Assembly: GCA_037179385.1 (NCBI GenBank)
Contig: CM074179.1
Location: forward strand, 67,723,806-67,787,805
Source: Holothuria scabra
Taxonomy: Eukaryota; Echinodermata; Holothuroidea; Aspidochirotida; Holothuriidae
Length of the DNA stretch: 64,000 bases
Direction of reading: 5' to 3'
Below, piece by piece: positions 13,873-25,345 of this stretch. Position 1 is the first letter of the stretch. Every line of letters begins with the position of its first letter. The notes under the pieces were generated by a model. The model did not search any database. It was not told the DNA's origin and worked only from the letters and a program-made list of their open reading frames with translations. Both the position numbers and the translations under genes were made by a program.

Positions 13873-14929
13873 CCCACTTCGCTTAATTATGCTTTTCTTT
13901 TCTTCGAAAAATGAGACCTAGGTTAGAGGCACGGAGCATTCCGAATGGAATCTCTGACGTATACCGAAAGGAAACACTCGTACATCCTTTAGTCCCACGA
14001 AAGCGGGATTTTAAACACATGAAAATAGTCGGCAAGATTTGCAAGCTAGAACGAATGTATATGTGATATCTGCACAACCATTTGGTCGAAAGCCATTGTC
14101 AAACCAGCTGTCAGAATTCAGGGATTTTTCTTTGACGTCCGGAAAGGCTTATATAAGCTGTGAATAAACCGTGCTCTGACCAGAATCCCGGATAAATCAG
14201 TTATATCCGAGGTAGGACTTTAAACTGCACCCGTTGTGGATTTTGTTTAAGCGTGGGGATAATGAGGTCACCCGTTGCCACAACTGCCTTCGGTCACCCT
14301 TGAACAAGATGCGCCTGTATTTATTGGCCCAGTTCAGTTCCGTTTAGGCTCCCGAAGAGAGTAGCCATTTCCGATCCCTCGCCGGGCTGGGTCGATCTCT
14401 TTGGGAAGTTTTGATTTCGTTACTGGTAAAAAGCTGTACATACTGTGGATGAACTGTAAACAGTGATTTTAATGGAAACCCGTGCCTCCTCCCCATGTCC
14501 CACTGCGCTGTGGTCGCCTTCGAGCGCGTTTGTTGTTACGTTCGGGCGTGTTGGTTGCCTACGGGTATGTGTTTGAATTTGATTTGAATATGTGTTGTTG
14601 GCCATTGGTGGTGGTTTCTGTTGGTAGTAACGGTCTCGAAGAAGCCATACGGGAACTGGATTGGCCTCGCTGGCCAAAGGATTCAACCTGGTGTCCTGAG
14701 TTACGTTAGTGGTCTTGTTTGGTATTTTCGGGTGTTGATGGTCAGTTAGGGTAATCCTTTCGCCGGTCTGGCCGTGTCCGTTTAGCACGTAAAAAGAATC
14801 AGCCATATCAAGGAACTCCACAGATTCTGAAGAAGAGAACATAACTTGTGGAATAAATCCCCTCTACAAAAGGATACATTTCTCCTAATAGAAATGGCTA
14901 CACGTCTCCATTCAAAGCCCAGACCTTTC
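13873..14929. other. no supported gene; one unexplained open frame on the minus strand
   Basis: The stretch contains a 140-codon minus-strand open frame (14842 to 14420). It is richer in GC than its surroundings and rich in Thr, Asn, Pro and Gln. I recognise no domain in it, and it has no splice or poly-A context that I can defend. The rest shows nothing recognisable. Confidence 0.4.
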
Positions 14930-15705
14930 TAAATGAAGCAACATTACTCCATAAGAACGTTTTTATCTTTCGGACAAACTTCTGTCACAAGTTGCATTGG
15001 AAAAAAGGTTTTCAAGTTCATAAAACTTAGAAGCCTAAACGTAGCAATCTACTCATCTGTCATTGAAAGACCTGATACCCAAAATGAGTACTCTGCTACA
15101 CTTTTCAAAAAAAAAAAAGAAAAAAAAAGAAAAAGAAAAAGGGAATCAAAACAAAATGGAGGGCTTGAATAATCCTTTAAGGAGCGTTTGAAATGTACCT
15201 CGATGGTTACTCTGCATACCCACATGCCACACTCAAAGGCTTCACAAAAAGGGACTTGCTTAAATACGCTTAACTAAATGCAGCACAGAAATTGATTTCC
15301 TAGGAAAAAGGGAACACCTTTACATAAAACTTCTCTCTCTAGAAACTACACTTGTCTGAAGAGACCGCCTCAGCCACTTACGGTATTGCCCTTAATAACA
15401 GGGCGTACCTCATCATTTCTTTGAGAAAATTAAAACACCACCGCTACTTGTATTCAACACAACCTTCATCCAAAGCGAGCTTTGGTAAAGCACAAAGTTT
15501 TAACCGCATGGTGACCAACAACTACTCCATCTGTCTCCCGATTATCCGAATGTTGCCAAAGAAATGGCACCTAATCCGAAAGATTTGCTTTAAAGAAAAA
15601 AAGAAAAAAAAAAAGAAAAGGTCCCCCTGACCCGGAGTCGGTAGAAACAGAGGAAAGGTACAACAACATTTTGTTAGATGCGCTCTTAGCTGCATTGCCA
15701 GCTCT
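14930..15705 (+). pseudogene. internally deleted Penelope-like element (same family as 35.8-37.7 kb)
   Basis: The left part (about 14970-15110) matches the N-terminal region of the PLE at 35.8 kb: AGTTCATAA, a CCTAAACGTAGCA word and a TCTGCTAC-CTTTT-CAA block. After a purine-rich tract at 15108-15150 the match resumes at the equivalent of 37.1 kb, with CTCGATGG, ACTCTGCATACCCACATGCC and GATTTCCTAG-GAAAA. It then runs to the element's 3' coding end with CCTGACC-GGAGTCGG. The whole RT catalytic core (palm) is therefore missing, and stops and frameshifts remain. The element is dead; a hammerhead relic follows at its 3' end. I infer a deletion, as the two flanks keep the order of the longer copy. 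Confidence 0.75.
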
Positions 15706-15733
15706 CATGACAAATCCCGCCATAGTGAAAAGA

Positions 15734-15787
15734 CCACTACTGGTGACGTTCTGCCGTATAGAACCAAGAAACCGGTCTAGTTGGTTT
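15734..15787 (+). ncRNA. degenerate hammerhead ribozyme relic of PLE
   Basis: This is the counterpart of the motif at 37638-37696. Stem I strands are CCACTA and TAGTTGG. The core reads CTGGTGA in place of CTGATGA, with the A6 position changed. Helix II GTTCT/AGAAC is kept, followed by GAAA and the palindromic ACCGGTC ending in a GTC site. The A-to-G core change would be expected to disable cleavage. Confidence 0.5.
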
Positions 15788-16084
15788 TCAAAAAACCGCT
15801 AGAAAGTCATTCTGCATGCTTAAATTGAAGAGGACGTTTTAGCCAATGTTACCCGAGAAAAAGGCGTTTGCTCGGCTGAAGCTGGTCTCTGTAATTGAAG
15901 CAGTTAACCCTGATCAAACTAACCTTGTTGCTCTATTGAGCAAATAGTCTTTGAAGGGAGCAGATGCCTTCAACTTTATTGATATCAAGATACCTGAACA
16001 GGAAGTTCTCTGATAGATTCTGGATAATTAGTTGCCAGCTTGAGATGGCTAATACTTGACATTCGCTTCTAGTTTCCAGGGAGA

Positions 16085-16231
16085 ACAACTCACATTCCTC
16101 CAAAAATAGTGGTATTAAAAGTTTTTGCTTAAATCATGCATATACTGACATGATGGGTGCTATTCCCAAAAAAGCATTTCGCCGACTTGGTAACGACAGA
16201 TAGTGAACCACCTACCCCCCCCCCCCCCCCA
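16085..16231 (+). repeat. direct repeat 2 with poly-C end
   Basis: This is a diverged second copy of 13757-13872. Both share the CTCACATTCCT start, AAAAAAGCATTTC, GACTTGGTAACGACAGATAGTGAACC and a terminal C-run (here about 16 C). Confidence 0.6.
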
Positions 16232-16640
16232 TATTGCCCATAACTCTATTTCATTCCTTTTGTTTTGGTATGTAACCAGTTCCAACTATTTGTCTCTCTT
16301 TTGAACTAACGGTACTGGCGGTGCGAAAAAGTGTGGAGTTGGGTCTAAAGTCTTTCTTTTAATTTACCTTTGTCTACCAGACGCGGTTCAGATTGATTTT
16401 GCTGAACTTCTGAGAACTCTTACCAAAACGGCAAGTCTACTAATGGTTGTCGTGTCATTGGAGTCGGCTCCGGGGCACCAGGGTGGATAATGGTAGCAAA
16501 TTAGCTACGAGAAAATGGGGAAGGGTCATTTTCCCTGTGATTTGATTCTCCTTGCTGCCTAGTAACAAAGTTGTATGGAAGACGGAAGTAGGCTACAGGA
16601 GTCTGTGAAGTCTGCTTAGATTGACCATAAGCAGCTGAAG

Positions 16641-17620
16641 ATGATTTGTATTGGGAGGAGGGCACAAGTTTCTACAGCCGACACAATGGTGACGCCCTAC
16701 GGTTTTGCACGAATCGCAAACCCCACCGGCATGGGGTTCAGGGCTCGCTTAAGGGCCCCTGGCGGGGTCAAGCGGCAAAGCCCAAGTGGTTGTCCAGGGT
16801 GCGAAGCCCCCGGAAGCTCAGCGATTTTAGAGCCTCCAAAACTTTATTCAAATTAATAATTCTAAACTATGAATTCAATTGAGGAGTGGGGGTGAGGTAG
16901 GGACGAGAATGGAATCGTGAACTACTGTGGCATTTGGGAAAGGAGAAACATACTTAACAGTTATTTTAGAGGGCAAAGACAAAATGTTGAAGCTACTAAA
17001 AATTGGACATGTGATTGATAATTTGGGGCAGGGCAATTTTTAGAAGTCAAGGGACTGTTTTGGGGGCATTTTATCAATAAGGAGTTCTGGTTGAAATAAC
17101 GGGGCAATATGCTTGGGGTCCAGGGGCCCCGCAACATGGCGCCCGGAAGCTCTGAAATTTTAGTTTTTTAGTGGACTTAATTAAAGCAAACAGTACCTTT
17201 GTATAGGAAATTGAAATAATCCCGAAAGGGTCATTGTTACTGGGGCAAATGTGGTCATTGTGGTTAATACGGGGACTGGGGACATGCCTCAGTATGTGTT
17301 AAAGGCCCTTATTTGAGAAGAAAGCTAAATTTGAAAAAGAAAGATTTTTTTGTTTTAACTGTTGAACGGCGCAAAGTAAACTCTCCTACAGGTTATCGTT
17401 AATTTAGGGGTCCAGGGGCGAAGCCTTCGGAACTTTTCGCACTTTTGCACTCTGAAAGGTAAAAATTAAGCCAAAGAATAGCCGAATGTTATAAAAGCAA
17501 CTTAAAATTTATTTTGTCACATTCAGTTATTGGGGGGCCACGCATGCCTCAAAAAAAATGTCATGAAAAAAATATTAGGAGTGGGGCAATATCCCCTGGT
17601 CCCCCGTTTCCGTCTCCTAT
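16641..17620. repeat. GC-rich repeat block, three related words
   Basis: GGTCCAGGG-GCGAAGCC-CCGGAAGCTC-type words recur near 16790, 17118 and 17408 with spacings of about 300 bp, each followed by TTTTAGAGCC- or TTTTAG-like sequence. The base composition stands out from the AT-rich surroundings. Two open frames overlap here (16641-16882), but their proteins are translations of the repeat and carry no motif. Confidence 0.5.
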
Positions 17621-18539
17621 GTTGACCCCTTGTTTCGTTTTTAGGTGGAAAAAGGTACCTTTTTCCCAATGCTTTTAATTTAAATCGTGTTTAAATTGGA
17701 TGAAAATTACCATCACACTGTGTACCTAAAATGAAAGGAAGTGATATATATAAAATTCTATCTATTTCTGTGTCGTTGTCGAGTGTAGTGCGAGAGGTGC
17801 GAGATAAATAATCTGCCAAGACAAGCTCAGTTCATTTCTTGTAAATTATTTTTGAACGTATACTCTGAAGACTTTAAAAGAAGGTTAGTTATACCACTGC
17901 TTCCACTCTAAAAAAATAGATTTCATGAATAACACCCTTAAGTTACCCGAAATCCAGATGTCATTCCCCGAAAGGATTGATCTACTTTGAGTCCACTTCT
18001 CTTAGAAAATTCTGTATGGGTTATAATTTTCGTTTATTTTTGTATTTTTTAACTTAGCGAAAGCAGATTTGACTGTTATTATTCATGCTGTGTTCACGTT
18101 TGCATTCGTCTAGGGTTCAACGTTTCTGTTTGGACCTTTACGTACTAAAGGCCGGCTTAATAGGCAGACAAAGCATCTTTTAACCCAAGAGAAGGGTATT
18201 TTCCTGCCATAAATGATATTGAAAAAATATGTAGGCAATTTTATTTGGAAAACTCAATCTCATCTTAAATTTCCTCAAATAACTTGAACTTTTTCTGACT
18301 TCGAGACAAATTTCCCGAAATCTTCTCAGTTTCACGAACCGTTTTGAGGAAATTTCCTTGAAAGTAGAAGCTCTGACTTATACGAGCAGCAAAAGGTTCT
18401 TGTTTGGATTTCAGCATGTGGGCAACGTAGAATGATCAACGTAAGCTTCAAATTCAATAATCTTAAGTGAATACTTACAACATTGTAACAAAATTAACCT
18501 TAAAAAATAACAGATGGTATATATTTAACCATTCACTCT
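17621..18539. other. non-coding stretch
   Basis: No gene recognised. The minus strand lies downstream of a gypsy-like RT relic and could contain more of the same pol gene, but I cannot read a convincing RNase H or integrase motif here. Confidence 0.4.
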
Positions 18540-19430
18540 TTGAGTGAGCTCAGACTCTGTTACCAATAGTATCGCTATTGAAATCGAATATCCATTTTAT
18601 CTGTGAAATGTGCAAAATAGGAGGTTCACACATCAATTCATTTATTTCACTTAAAGCTATTTGATGTTCCTTTGTTCAATCAAAATCTTTTCTCTAACGA
18701 CTTAATTTATGTAGTGGATGTAAAATTGCTTGTACGTTCGCAAAAATTGCGGAAACATTATTTACTGCACCTACGAGTTTTCGTATTGGTATGATTTAAT
18801 GTTTAAATACACTCTTCGCCCTTGTAATGGATTGAAATTAGATGTCCCATAAAATGTACAAAGTTTTGAAATAGACTTTCCGGTGAAATTTGAGTCCAGA
18901 AGAAATAAGAGTTTTAAATATATCTAGACACGTGTCATTTATGAGACTCTTTGTCTGTGTACTAAAACAATGACATCATCGTGATGTGCTATGCAATATC
19001 GTGATGAACCAAGAATTGTATCTAGAATTTCATCTTAAATTAGCTTAGAAGACGGCAGGCTACAAATTTAACCCTTGCGGAAGGCGTTTGTAGTAAGAAT
19101 TCCTGCCACCACTGTAGGAAGCTATACCAATGTATTCATGCACGGGACTTTTGACTGAGAGGTTGGCATAAAAATGCTTAATTTAAGCCTATAACACTCA
19201 AAATGGTGCCGTTAGAGTTGCCTTTGGCATGGAGAGTTTCATTAAGCAATGGAAATGTGTGGTTGATTCGTTTAATTTTGTTGTTCAAGTATCGAAAATC
19301 GGTAACAACTCGTTTGTAATGTGACCTTTCTTTAGGAATCAAAAAGACCGGTGAGGTATAAAAATGAAATAATGAAATCTTTCTTCTGAGAGTTGATTGA
19401 TGGCTCCAACATCACAGAACGGTCCAAACA
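18540..19430 (-). pseudogene. Ty3/gypsy-like pol relic (reverse transcriptase into RNase H linker)
   Basis: Read on the minus strand from about 19360 downward, the translation gives SPVFLIPKE, then RVVTDFRYLNNKIKRINHTF and PLLNETL. These are the fingers/palm of a Ty3/gypsy RT. A stop follows in the catalytic-D region (ILSVIGLN, where LSVLDL is usual). Further on come YYKRLPQGLNL and, near 18972-18986, the active-site region HHDDVIV. FKTLISSGLKFHRKVYF matches the RT thumb, and the linker to RNase H reads IRKLVGAVNNVSAIFANVQ with EINELMCEPPILHI near 18.6 kb. Several stops and frameshifts show it is inactive. LTRs, gag and integrase were not found. The motif order is clear, so the family call is fairly sure; the clade is not. 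Confidence 0.8.
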
Positions 19431-19519
19431 TTCACGATTAATTGCCTTTGCATGAAGAGGATATTTACCGCGAAAACAGATGGAAATGCAACCAGAAACC
19501 TGAAATCGTCAAGGATGGG

Positions 19520-19692
19520 TACACTGTAAAAAAAATTGTGGTAGATTTACAGAGCAACAAAATAAAGAAATAAAAAAGGATTACAGAAAAGGTTTAGAAA
19601 GTTAATGCCAGAACGTGTCTATAATCTTAATGTTTCGCTTTATATTTTGTTCTGTAAATTTAGAGCGTTTTGGAGCCAATCTTTACAGTGTA
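19520..19692. mobile_element. 173-bp MITE with TACACTGTAAA ends
   Basis: Left TACACTGTAAA and right TTTACAGTGTA are inverted copies. A second inverted block lies inside: GATTTACAGAGCAACAAAAT on the left and ATTTTGTTCTGTAAAT on the right. The ends include TA, consistent with a TA target. There is no coding capacity. No other copy of the same family was noticed in the window. Confidence 0.65.
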
Positions 19693-21329
19693 ATTTGCGT
19701 CTCTGTGTCTTAAACTGGACAAATACGGTAACGCAACGCGAGCTATTGTAGCCTATCTATCATGGCCTCCGCAAATTTGGCTGACTCGGCTGGGCCGTTT
19801 GCGTACACGGAAGGCAACCGGGCTGGGAATTAACAAAAAGGAGAAGAAGAAGAAAATAAAAAAAACAGGCTCGTGATTGACTGGATACGCTGGATAGGAT
19901 TAACGGTGTCATCCGGATTAGGAATAAACTGAGATATGGAAAGGGCAGCTTGCTCTGATGATAGCTTTCGAATCAACCTCACCTTAGATGATACGTCAAC
20001 AGGTTGTAAGTTTGTTGAAACGATGAAGTTGCCTATCAGCGCAAGTCCATGCTATTTTACGTGTTTCGTATGGGACCATTGACAATTTCAAAACTCGATA
20101 ACGTGACCGAGTAGCATTTTATTAACGTTTTATAATGTAGTAGGCTATATACGACAACTTAATTATAAAGATGAAGGGCTCAACAATGTACCGTGTTTCG
20201 TATGTGACCAGGAAAAATGTCAGTTTTTCCCTAAAGTAGTTGTTCTCAAATTTCTATGAAGGTATATGTTAAGCATCAGTTTTAACAACATATGTTATAG
20301 AGAAAACTTTTTAGACATATAGGTAAAGGTTTCACAGGGGAATTCGAAGTGGGTGGCGGTTTACTTCGAAAGTGTTTAAAACGTGGTGCGTCGTATGGGA
20401 CATTTAGTCCTCCGTACACTACAGTGTGTTTCTTATATTCCAACCACCAAAACTGCAGTCTTACTTGTCCCTCGTCCAAAAATGAATTATGTTGTGAGGA
20501 AGGACTCTAATATGTTGTGAGAAAGGACTCCATTCAGAAAAAAAATATTTAAAACAGTATTCAATAGCAAAATGACTGCCTACTTAGCTGCTTCACTTCA
20601 TACCTGTGCTGTCAGTTGACTTCGAATGAATACCATGTTTGCGCACGCTGACAGTCCGGAGGTACAGTATGAGCGTGTGTGTGTGTGGGGGGGGGGGGAT
20701 GAAGATATCGTTCGATTGTGGGAAAAAGGGTTTTGAATTGCCTTTCTTACTCATTTTGAAAGAACAATGTAAGATCCTAGGCTCCCATAGTGTTTTCATA
20801 CACCACATTTACTGCACAACAGTGATTTGTGACCTTCATCATCTTACAATAGGTTGGCTTAACACATTAAAGGTAGAACTCTTTTTGTTGGTAGGACAGA
20901 AAAAGAGACACCTAAAGTCTTAGTGCTAGTTCTAAAATACACCATGAAAATAGCTATTTATAGCTACAGAAGTACAGTAATGTGAGAATTAGTATCATCA
21001 CCACAGTTTAATGTTATTAAGGATCTACGGCAGGGGAGTTTTTTGTCCCAAACAAAACACAATTGTTCCATACAAAGCAAACAATTAGGTAAAAAAACTG
21101 AACTAAGAAATATTATGAAGAACAAAGTTATGAAGTCAGATGATTGCCTTGTTAATTGGAGGTTCTAAGCAAATTAAAAAGAAAAACGATTCAACTCTTC
21201 GTGTGGGATACGAATATCGTCCAATTATGTTTCGTATGGGACAGATGTTCGTAGGCGGTAGTCTAATTAGCATAATTAATAACATTTTCCAAATGGTCCT
21301 AAAATAAAACATAATATAACGCCATGTTA
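19693..21329. other. non-coding stretch with a recurring word
   Basis: No gene recognised. The word TTTCGTATGGGAC, exact or with one or two changes, appears near 20068, 20194, 20393 and 21228. TATGTTGTGAG-AAGGACTC is duplicated near 20490 and 20510. A GT-run followed by a G-run lies near 20674-20698. Confidence 0.5.
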
Positions 21330-22075
21330 ATGACCCTAGTTTTCTTTTTGAGGGTGTAATATCTTTTTCAACAAAATGTGGCTCTTTACTTTATGACTGT
21401 GGTTTACGTCACCCAGTTACTGGAAACTTAATCACCAGTGCAAAAACGACTCTTGTTAATTTAAAATTAAAACTGCTTCACTGTATATTGCCCGGAGATG
21501 ATTGTGAGGAAAACTTCCCAAGTTTTAAACCGTACGTTTTTTTTTTCAAATTGGCATAGGCTCCGGTGACCATCTCAGACTTCTTGAAAATCTCAAAATA
21601 TAGTAAGAAACACGGGTTGCAACACAAGTGGCATCTTTAGCGTATTGAAGATATTGTACTGACTCAGTGCTCTCTGTAATTACAAAGCCATTAATATTTT
21701 CGCAATGGTTAATGTATCTTGCCAAAGGTTCTATTAATAGGACGCACAATAATGGCGAACTAAGCAAATTTGTCGGACACCTCTAGACATGAAAACTCTT
21801 TCCTAAAAGATACCAGATAATAAGTCAACGACTACCAATATTACTATACAGGATGTTAATTCATCTCTAAAAGCTATTACCAAAATTAGGCTTTTGCAGA
21901 ACTTCCATCAAAGAACCAATTAGCCACATCGAAGGCTTTTTATTAGTCAATGGGAATTAAGCCACACAGATGATCCCAAGGTATAAAAGTACTGGTTTAT
22001 CTTACCATAAGCATATTGTCGAAAATAGATCTCCCTGGCATAGCGCAAGTTTAAAACTCGTTAACAATTTGTGGG
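21330..22075 (-). pseudogene. L1/Tx1-like LINE reverse transcriptase relic
   Basis: On the minus strand, in order: TCAMPGRSIFDNMLMV near 22040-22014 (RT domain 0/1), KAFD with VANWFFDGSS (motif A neighbourhood) near 21945, GVRQICLSSPLLCVLLIEPL near 21783-21730 (GVRQGCPLSPLL motif), then a YADD-box remnant reading YAKDA near 21640. After that comes FLKEFEMVTGAYANL-like sequence (thumb region). The acidic residue of the catalytic box and several codons are lost, and stops interrupt the frame. The order of motifs is that of non-LTR retrotransposons with PGRSI-DN signatures. It lies antisense to, and just upstream of, the first METTL27-like coding exon. Confidence 0.75.
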
Positions 22076-22124
22076 ATGGCTTCTAAGTCTGAAACCGTAT
22101 TTCATATTTGATATTGTTATATAA

Positions 22125-22190
22125 ATAGAAAACTGAGAAACCGGAAAATCTAGCCGAGGTGAAAAACAAAGTTGACACCACCGGGATTAA
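22125..22190 (-). repeat. diverged fragment of the tRNA-bearing 369-bp repeat
   Basis: The string GAAAATCTAGCCGAGGTGAA, then GTTGACACCACCGGGATT, matches the start of the units at 57971-58829 (GAAAATCTGGCTGAGGTGAA, GTTGACTCCACCGGGATT). Similarity stops inside the tRNA-like T-arm. It shows that the repeat is dispersed, not only tandem. Confidence 0.6.
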
Positions 22191-22275
22191 AACAGCAAGA
22201 GACTACATATGATAAAGACATAAATAAAAATTATTTGTTCACGAAATTACCAATTTTACTTTCAGGTGGGAAAAG

Positions 22276-22386
22276 ATGGACATAAGGTATACGGATTTCG
22301 CCACTCTTTTCCACAACAATCACACACACTTCAGCAAGGACATAGTAAGAAGTTTATATGACAAATGGGCATCTACGTACGATAAG
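22276..22386 (+). CDS. METTL27: METTL27-like methyltransferase, coding exon 1
   Basis: The exon encodes residues 1-37, ending in SLYDKWASTYDK, the YD-W---YD signature at the N-terminus of METTL27/WBSCR27-type class I SAM methyltransferases. It follows a pyrimidine-rich acceptor (TTTACTTTCAG at 22255-22265) and ends at a good donor, AAG|GTAAGA, in phase 0. ATG 22276 lies 10 nt inside the exon. There is no stop between the acceptor and the ATG, so an upstream coding exon is possible; I could not find one. The start is thus the least certain part of the gene. Intron 1 (8.6 kb) follows. The cellular substrate of this family is not settled, and I infer only SAM-dependent methyl transfer. Confidence 0.8.
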
Positions 22387-25340
22387 GTAAGAGACCTTTC
22401 CGAATGCACTTCCATGTACGGTCGATGGTATAGACTCGTTATTTTTAAGATATAACAGACACAGATGCTTAGTTTCCCAATGACGAGGAAGAAACTTGAA
22501 GTAGCAATACAACCATTTGATATTTCAACTCCCACGATGTAATCGCTTATGAAGAAAATACCATGTTTATTTGTCTTTAATTGTAAACTGGCTTTTAAAA
22601 CCATATTTCGATGCGATACTAGACTGAGCTTCGTCCTGCTCTCGTGCATGAAGAATGCAAATAGAACTCCTGAAGCCTTAGTAGAAAAAGCAACTGATAT
22701 CCAGTTAAATACGTAAACGATGCTCTCTAGTACAGGAAAAACCTCTCGAGTAGCTTTAACGTTTTTCCTTAAGCCCTTTTTAATTTCTCTAGAGCTGCAG
22801 GACCATACTATTTTTATTGTGGGGCTAGTTAACAGAAACAGTACACAGTAATCCCGAGTGAAGGTTATATTAAGAAAAAGTGAGGTATAATTCCGCTAAG
22901 GTTTTGGCAGGTATTCACAACAGTTAGCAACTTTGTAATTTTTATCATCACCTACATCGTAGTTCATATTGTTCGTATTTTGTTCTGTAAAATAATATAA
23001 TGGTAATTGGTTTGTTGTGTATGCATTATTGCTGGCAAAATACACTCTTACATGGTACGGAATATGTGTTTAACGACTTTTTAACAACACTGGACACGTA
23101 TTAGGACTAGCCGCTTGAAATTTTGTCTTCAAAATTAATTCATTTAGGGCTCAATTACCCGTTTAGAACGATCACAATTTTGAAATATATTTTCTCAATT
23201 TCTAAAGCGTAATTTTTGAAAAAAAGCTGTGGGAGTAGTCTCACACAATATTTCTTGGTCACACGACATAACCACGACTTGAAACTTTGTCGGTCTGTTT
23301 ATCAACTTGCGGTGAATGTTTTCGTGCATACAGTTTTCGAAGCTGGTTAATATTGCTTTTTCAACCATGATGGCAAGAGGTGAAAAAAATTTGTTTAACA
23401 TGTGTGGAGGTGTTGCAGGGATCATTTGACGTGATGTAAATTCCAATCATTCTGCCATCGTAGTGACCTCTAAAACAATATAAACGTTGATGGATTAATC
23501 CTCGGGCGTACGTGATGTTGAAAAACTTTCTTTTCCCCTTTAGTCATGCGTATTTTCAGAGTGTCAAATCAAGGCATATGTCACCAGGACTCTAATGAAA
23601 AACCGATTATAGAAACATCATCAAACTTGCCTTCGAATTCCCGGTTTTTGTCAGTTTTAACTCATTTAAAGAACGGGGAATTTCCAAATCACCACTTTAT
23701 AAAAAAGAAGTTTCTAAAATGCAGCGCAACCTCAAGCAATCATTTCTTCCAACGAAGTATAGCAAGTTTCATTATCAAAATGAAGTGGAAAAACTAAAAC
23801 TGCTTAGATGAACATTTTTGACTGAGAGGTTGGGTTGTCCATGGTATTAACGAAACAGTAGTGGAATGCTCAAAACTTTCACATAGGTATGTTGCATGAA
23901 ATCAAGATCATTATGCAATATTTTTATCGAGTAAGATATGTAAATAAGGTGTAAAGACACCTTCGAGGGAAGTGTTACACATTGCATCTAAAAAGGAGAA
24001 GATGCAACGTTCGGGTAAAATTACCCTCCAAAAGGTGTAAAAAAGATGGACTCAAATTTCACAAGAATGTCATGGCAAATGCGAGAGCTATTTCAAAGCA
24101 TTACACATACAGTATATTTTCCAAAAGAAAGCCCCCCCCCCCCCGCCCCCAAAAAAGGTATGTGCTCTTAAGTTAGGTTTTCATGTAGGACATAGCGTAA
24201 GACGTCTGGCCAGTATGCAAGTGTTCATAACTGCCATCGAGGTTGTGACTGACGGGGACTGAACAATCACAATACTCAGTTTTTTCGTTGTCGTTTGTGT
24301 TTTTACTGATGCGTTGAAACATGTACAGTTGGGAAGCACACCTCACATTTGTGACTGTTATTGCGCGATCTTAACACCCTCAGCACTCTTTGTGAAATGC
24401 ATTATGGAAGACCGTACTTGAGCTAGCCTAAGCAGAGCGAAAAGGGACACCCCTCAAAAATGTCAATAAATCTCATTCTAAGTTTAAGTCATTTAGTATA
24501 TTTGGCAATTGAAGAATAATAGAAAGTTATATATTCGGAAGAAACTCGCTTCAGTATAAAGCGGTAGTCAGGGGGTGAATTTTGGCTAGAGTCTTCGTCA
24601 TATGCTTTCTGAGAAAACCGAAGGAGCGAGAGCTCACTTGTGAAGGTTAAAACTGCACATTTTTCTCTCTTCAATGTGAAAATATGTTGAAATATCACTT
24701 GAAAGCAAGAGAACAAGTAATATTTTCAAAACATGGTGGTATTTTTCTTTCCATCCTTTTATCCTCTTCTTAAAAATGCTATAAAGAACTTTGGTTTTTT
24801 TTTCTGCTTTATCTATTTATTATTTCTACATACTTTCGCATCAAATATAAAACATTCACGCCCGAAGCATGCCATTGTGTTGCTTCTTGTATCGCAGTGC
24901 TGCAATATGTTGAGCACCATCATGCATTCCGTTTAAAGATGGCTGAATTACTAATATGTGTACTCAAGAGATTGGTAGCATGAACAAAGCGGGATTGACC
25001 GTCTTCAGGAAAATTTGAATACTTTATCAACGAAACTATGCGAGAAAGTATATATATATTGATCTAATTTGAACTTTTGGTTATTGCTGGGCAGCTCGGG
25101 ACAAATCTGTGACCATTCGCCAACCGTCGCTAAAGCCTAGCCTTAAATGCCCTTGTGATTCTTGCACCTTTTAGCTGACAATTTCCCCTGAGATTGGTGA
25201 TATGATAACTTGCAAAGATATTCTGGTAAGTTTTATAGTTTTCTTGTATGTCATTGACAGCATACAGAACAAAACAGCTATTCTTTTTTCCTATTTTTAT
25301 AAGCGGCTAAAATACAAAATTGTGTGACGTCATTAGACCT
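22387..25340. other. intron 1, first part: no feature beyond short open frames
   Basis: Intronic DNA of the METTL27-like gene. Two open frames of about 83 codons (23446-23195 minus, 23546-23797 plus) show no recognised motif. A C-run lies at 24132-24146. Nothing else is supported. Confidence 0.5.
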
Positions 25341-25345
25341 TAATA

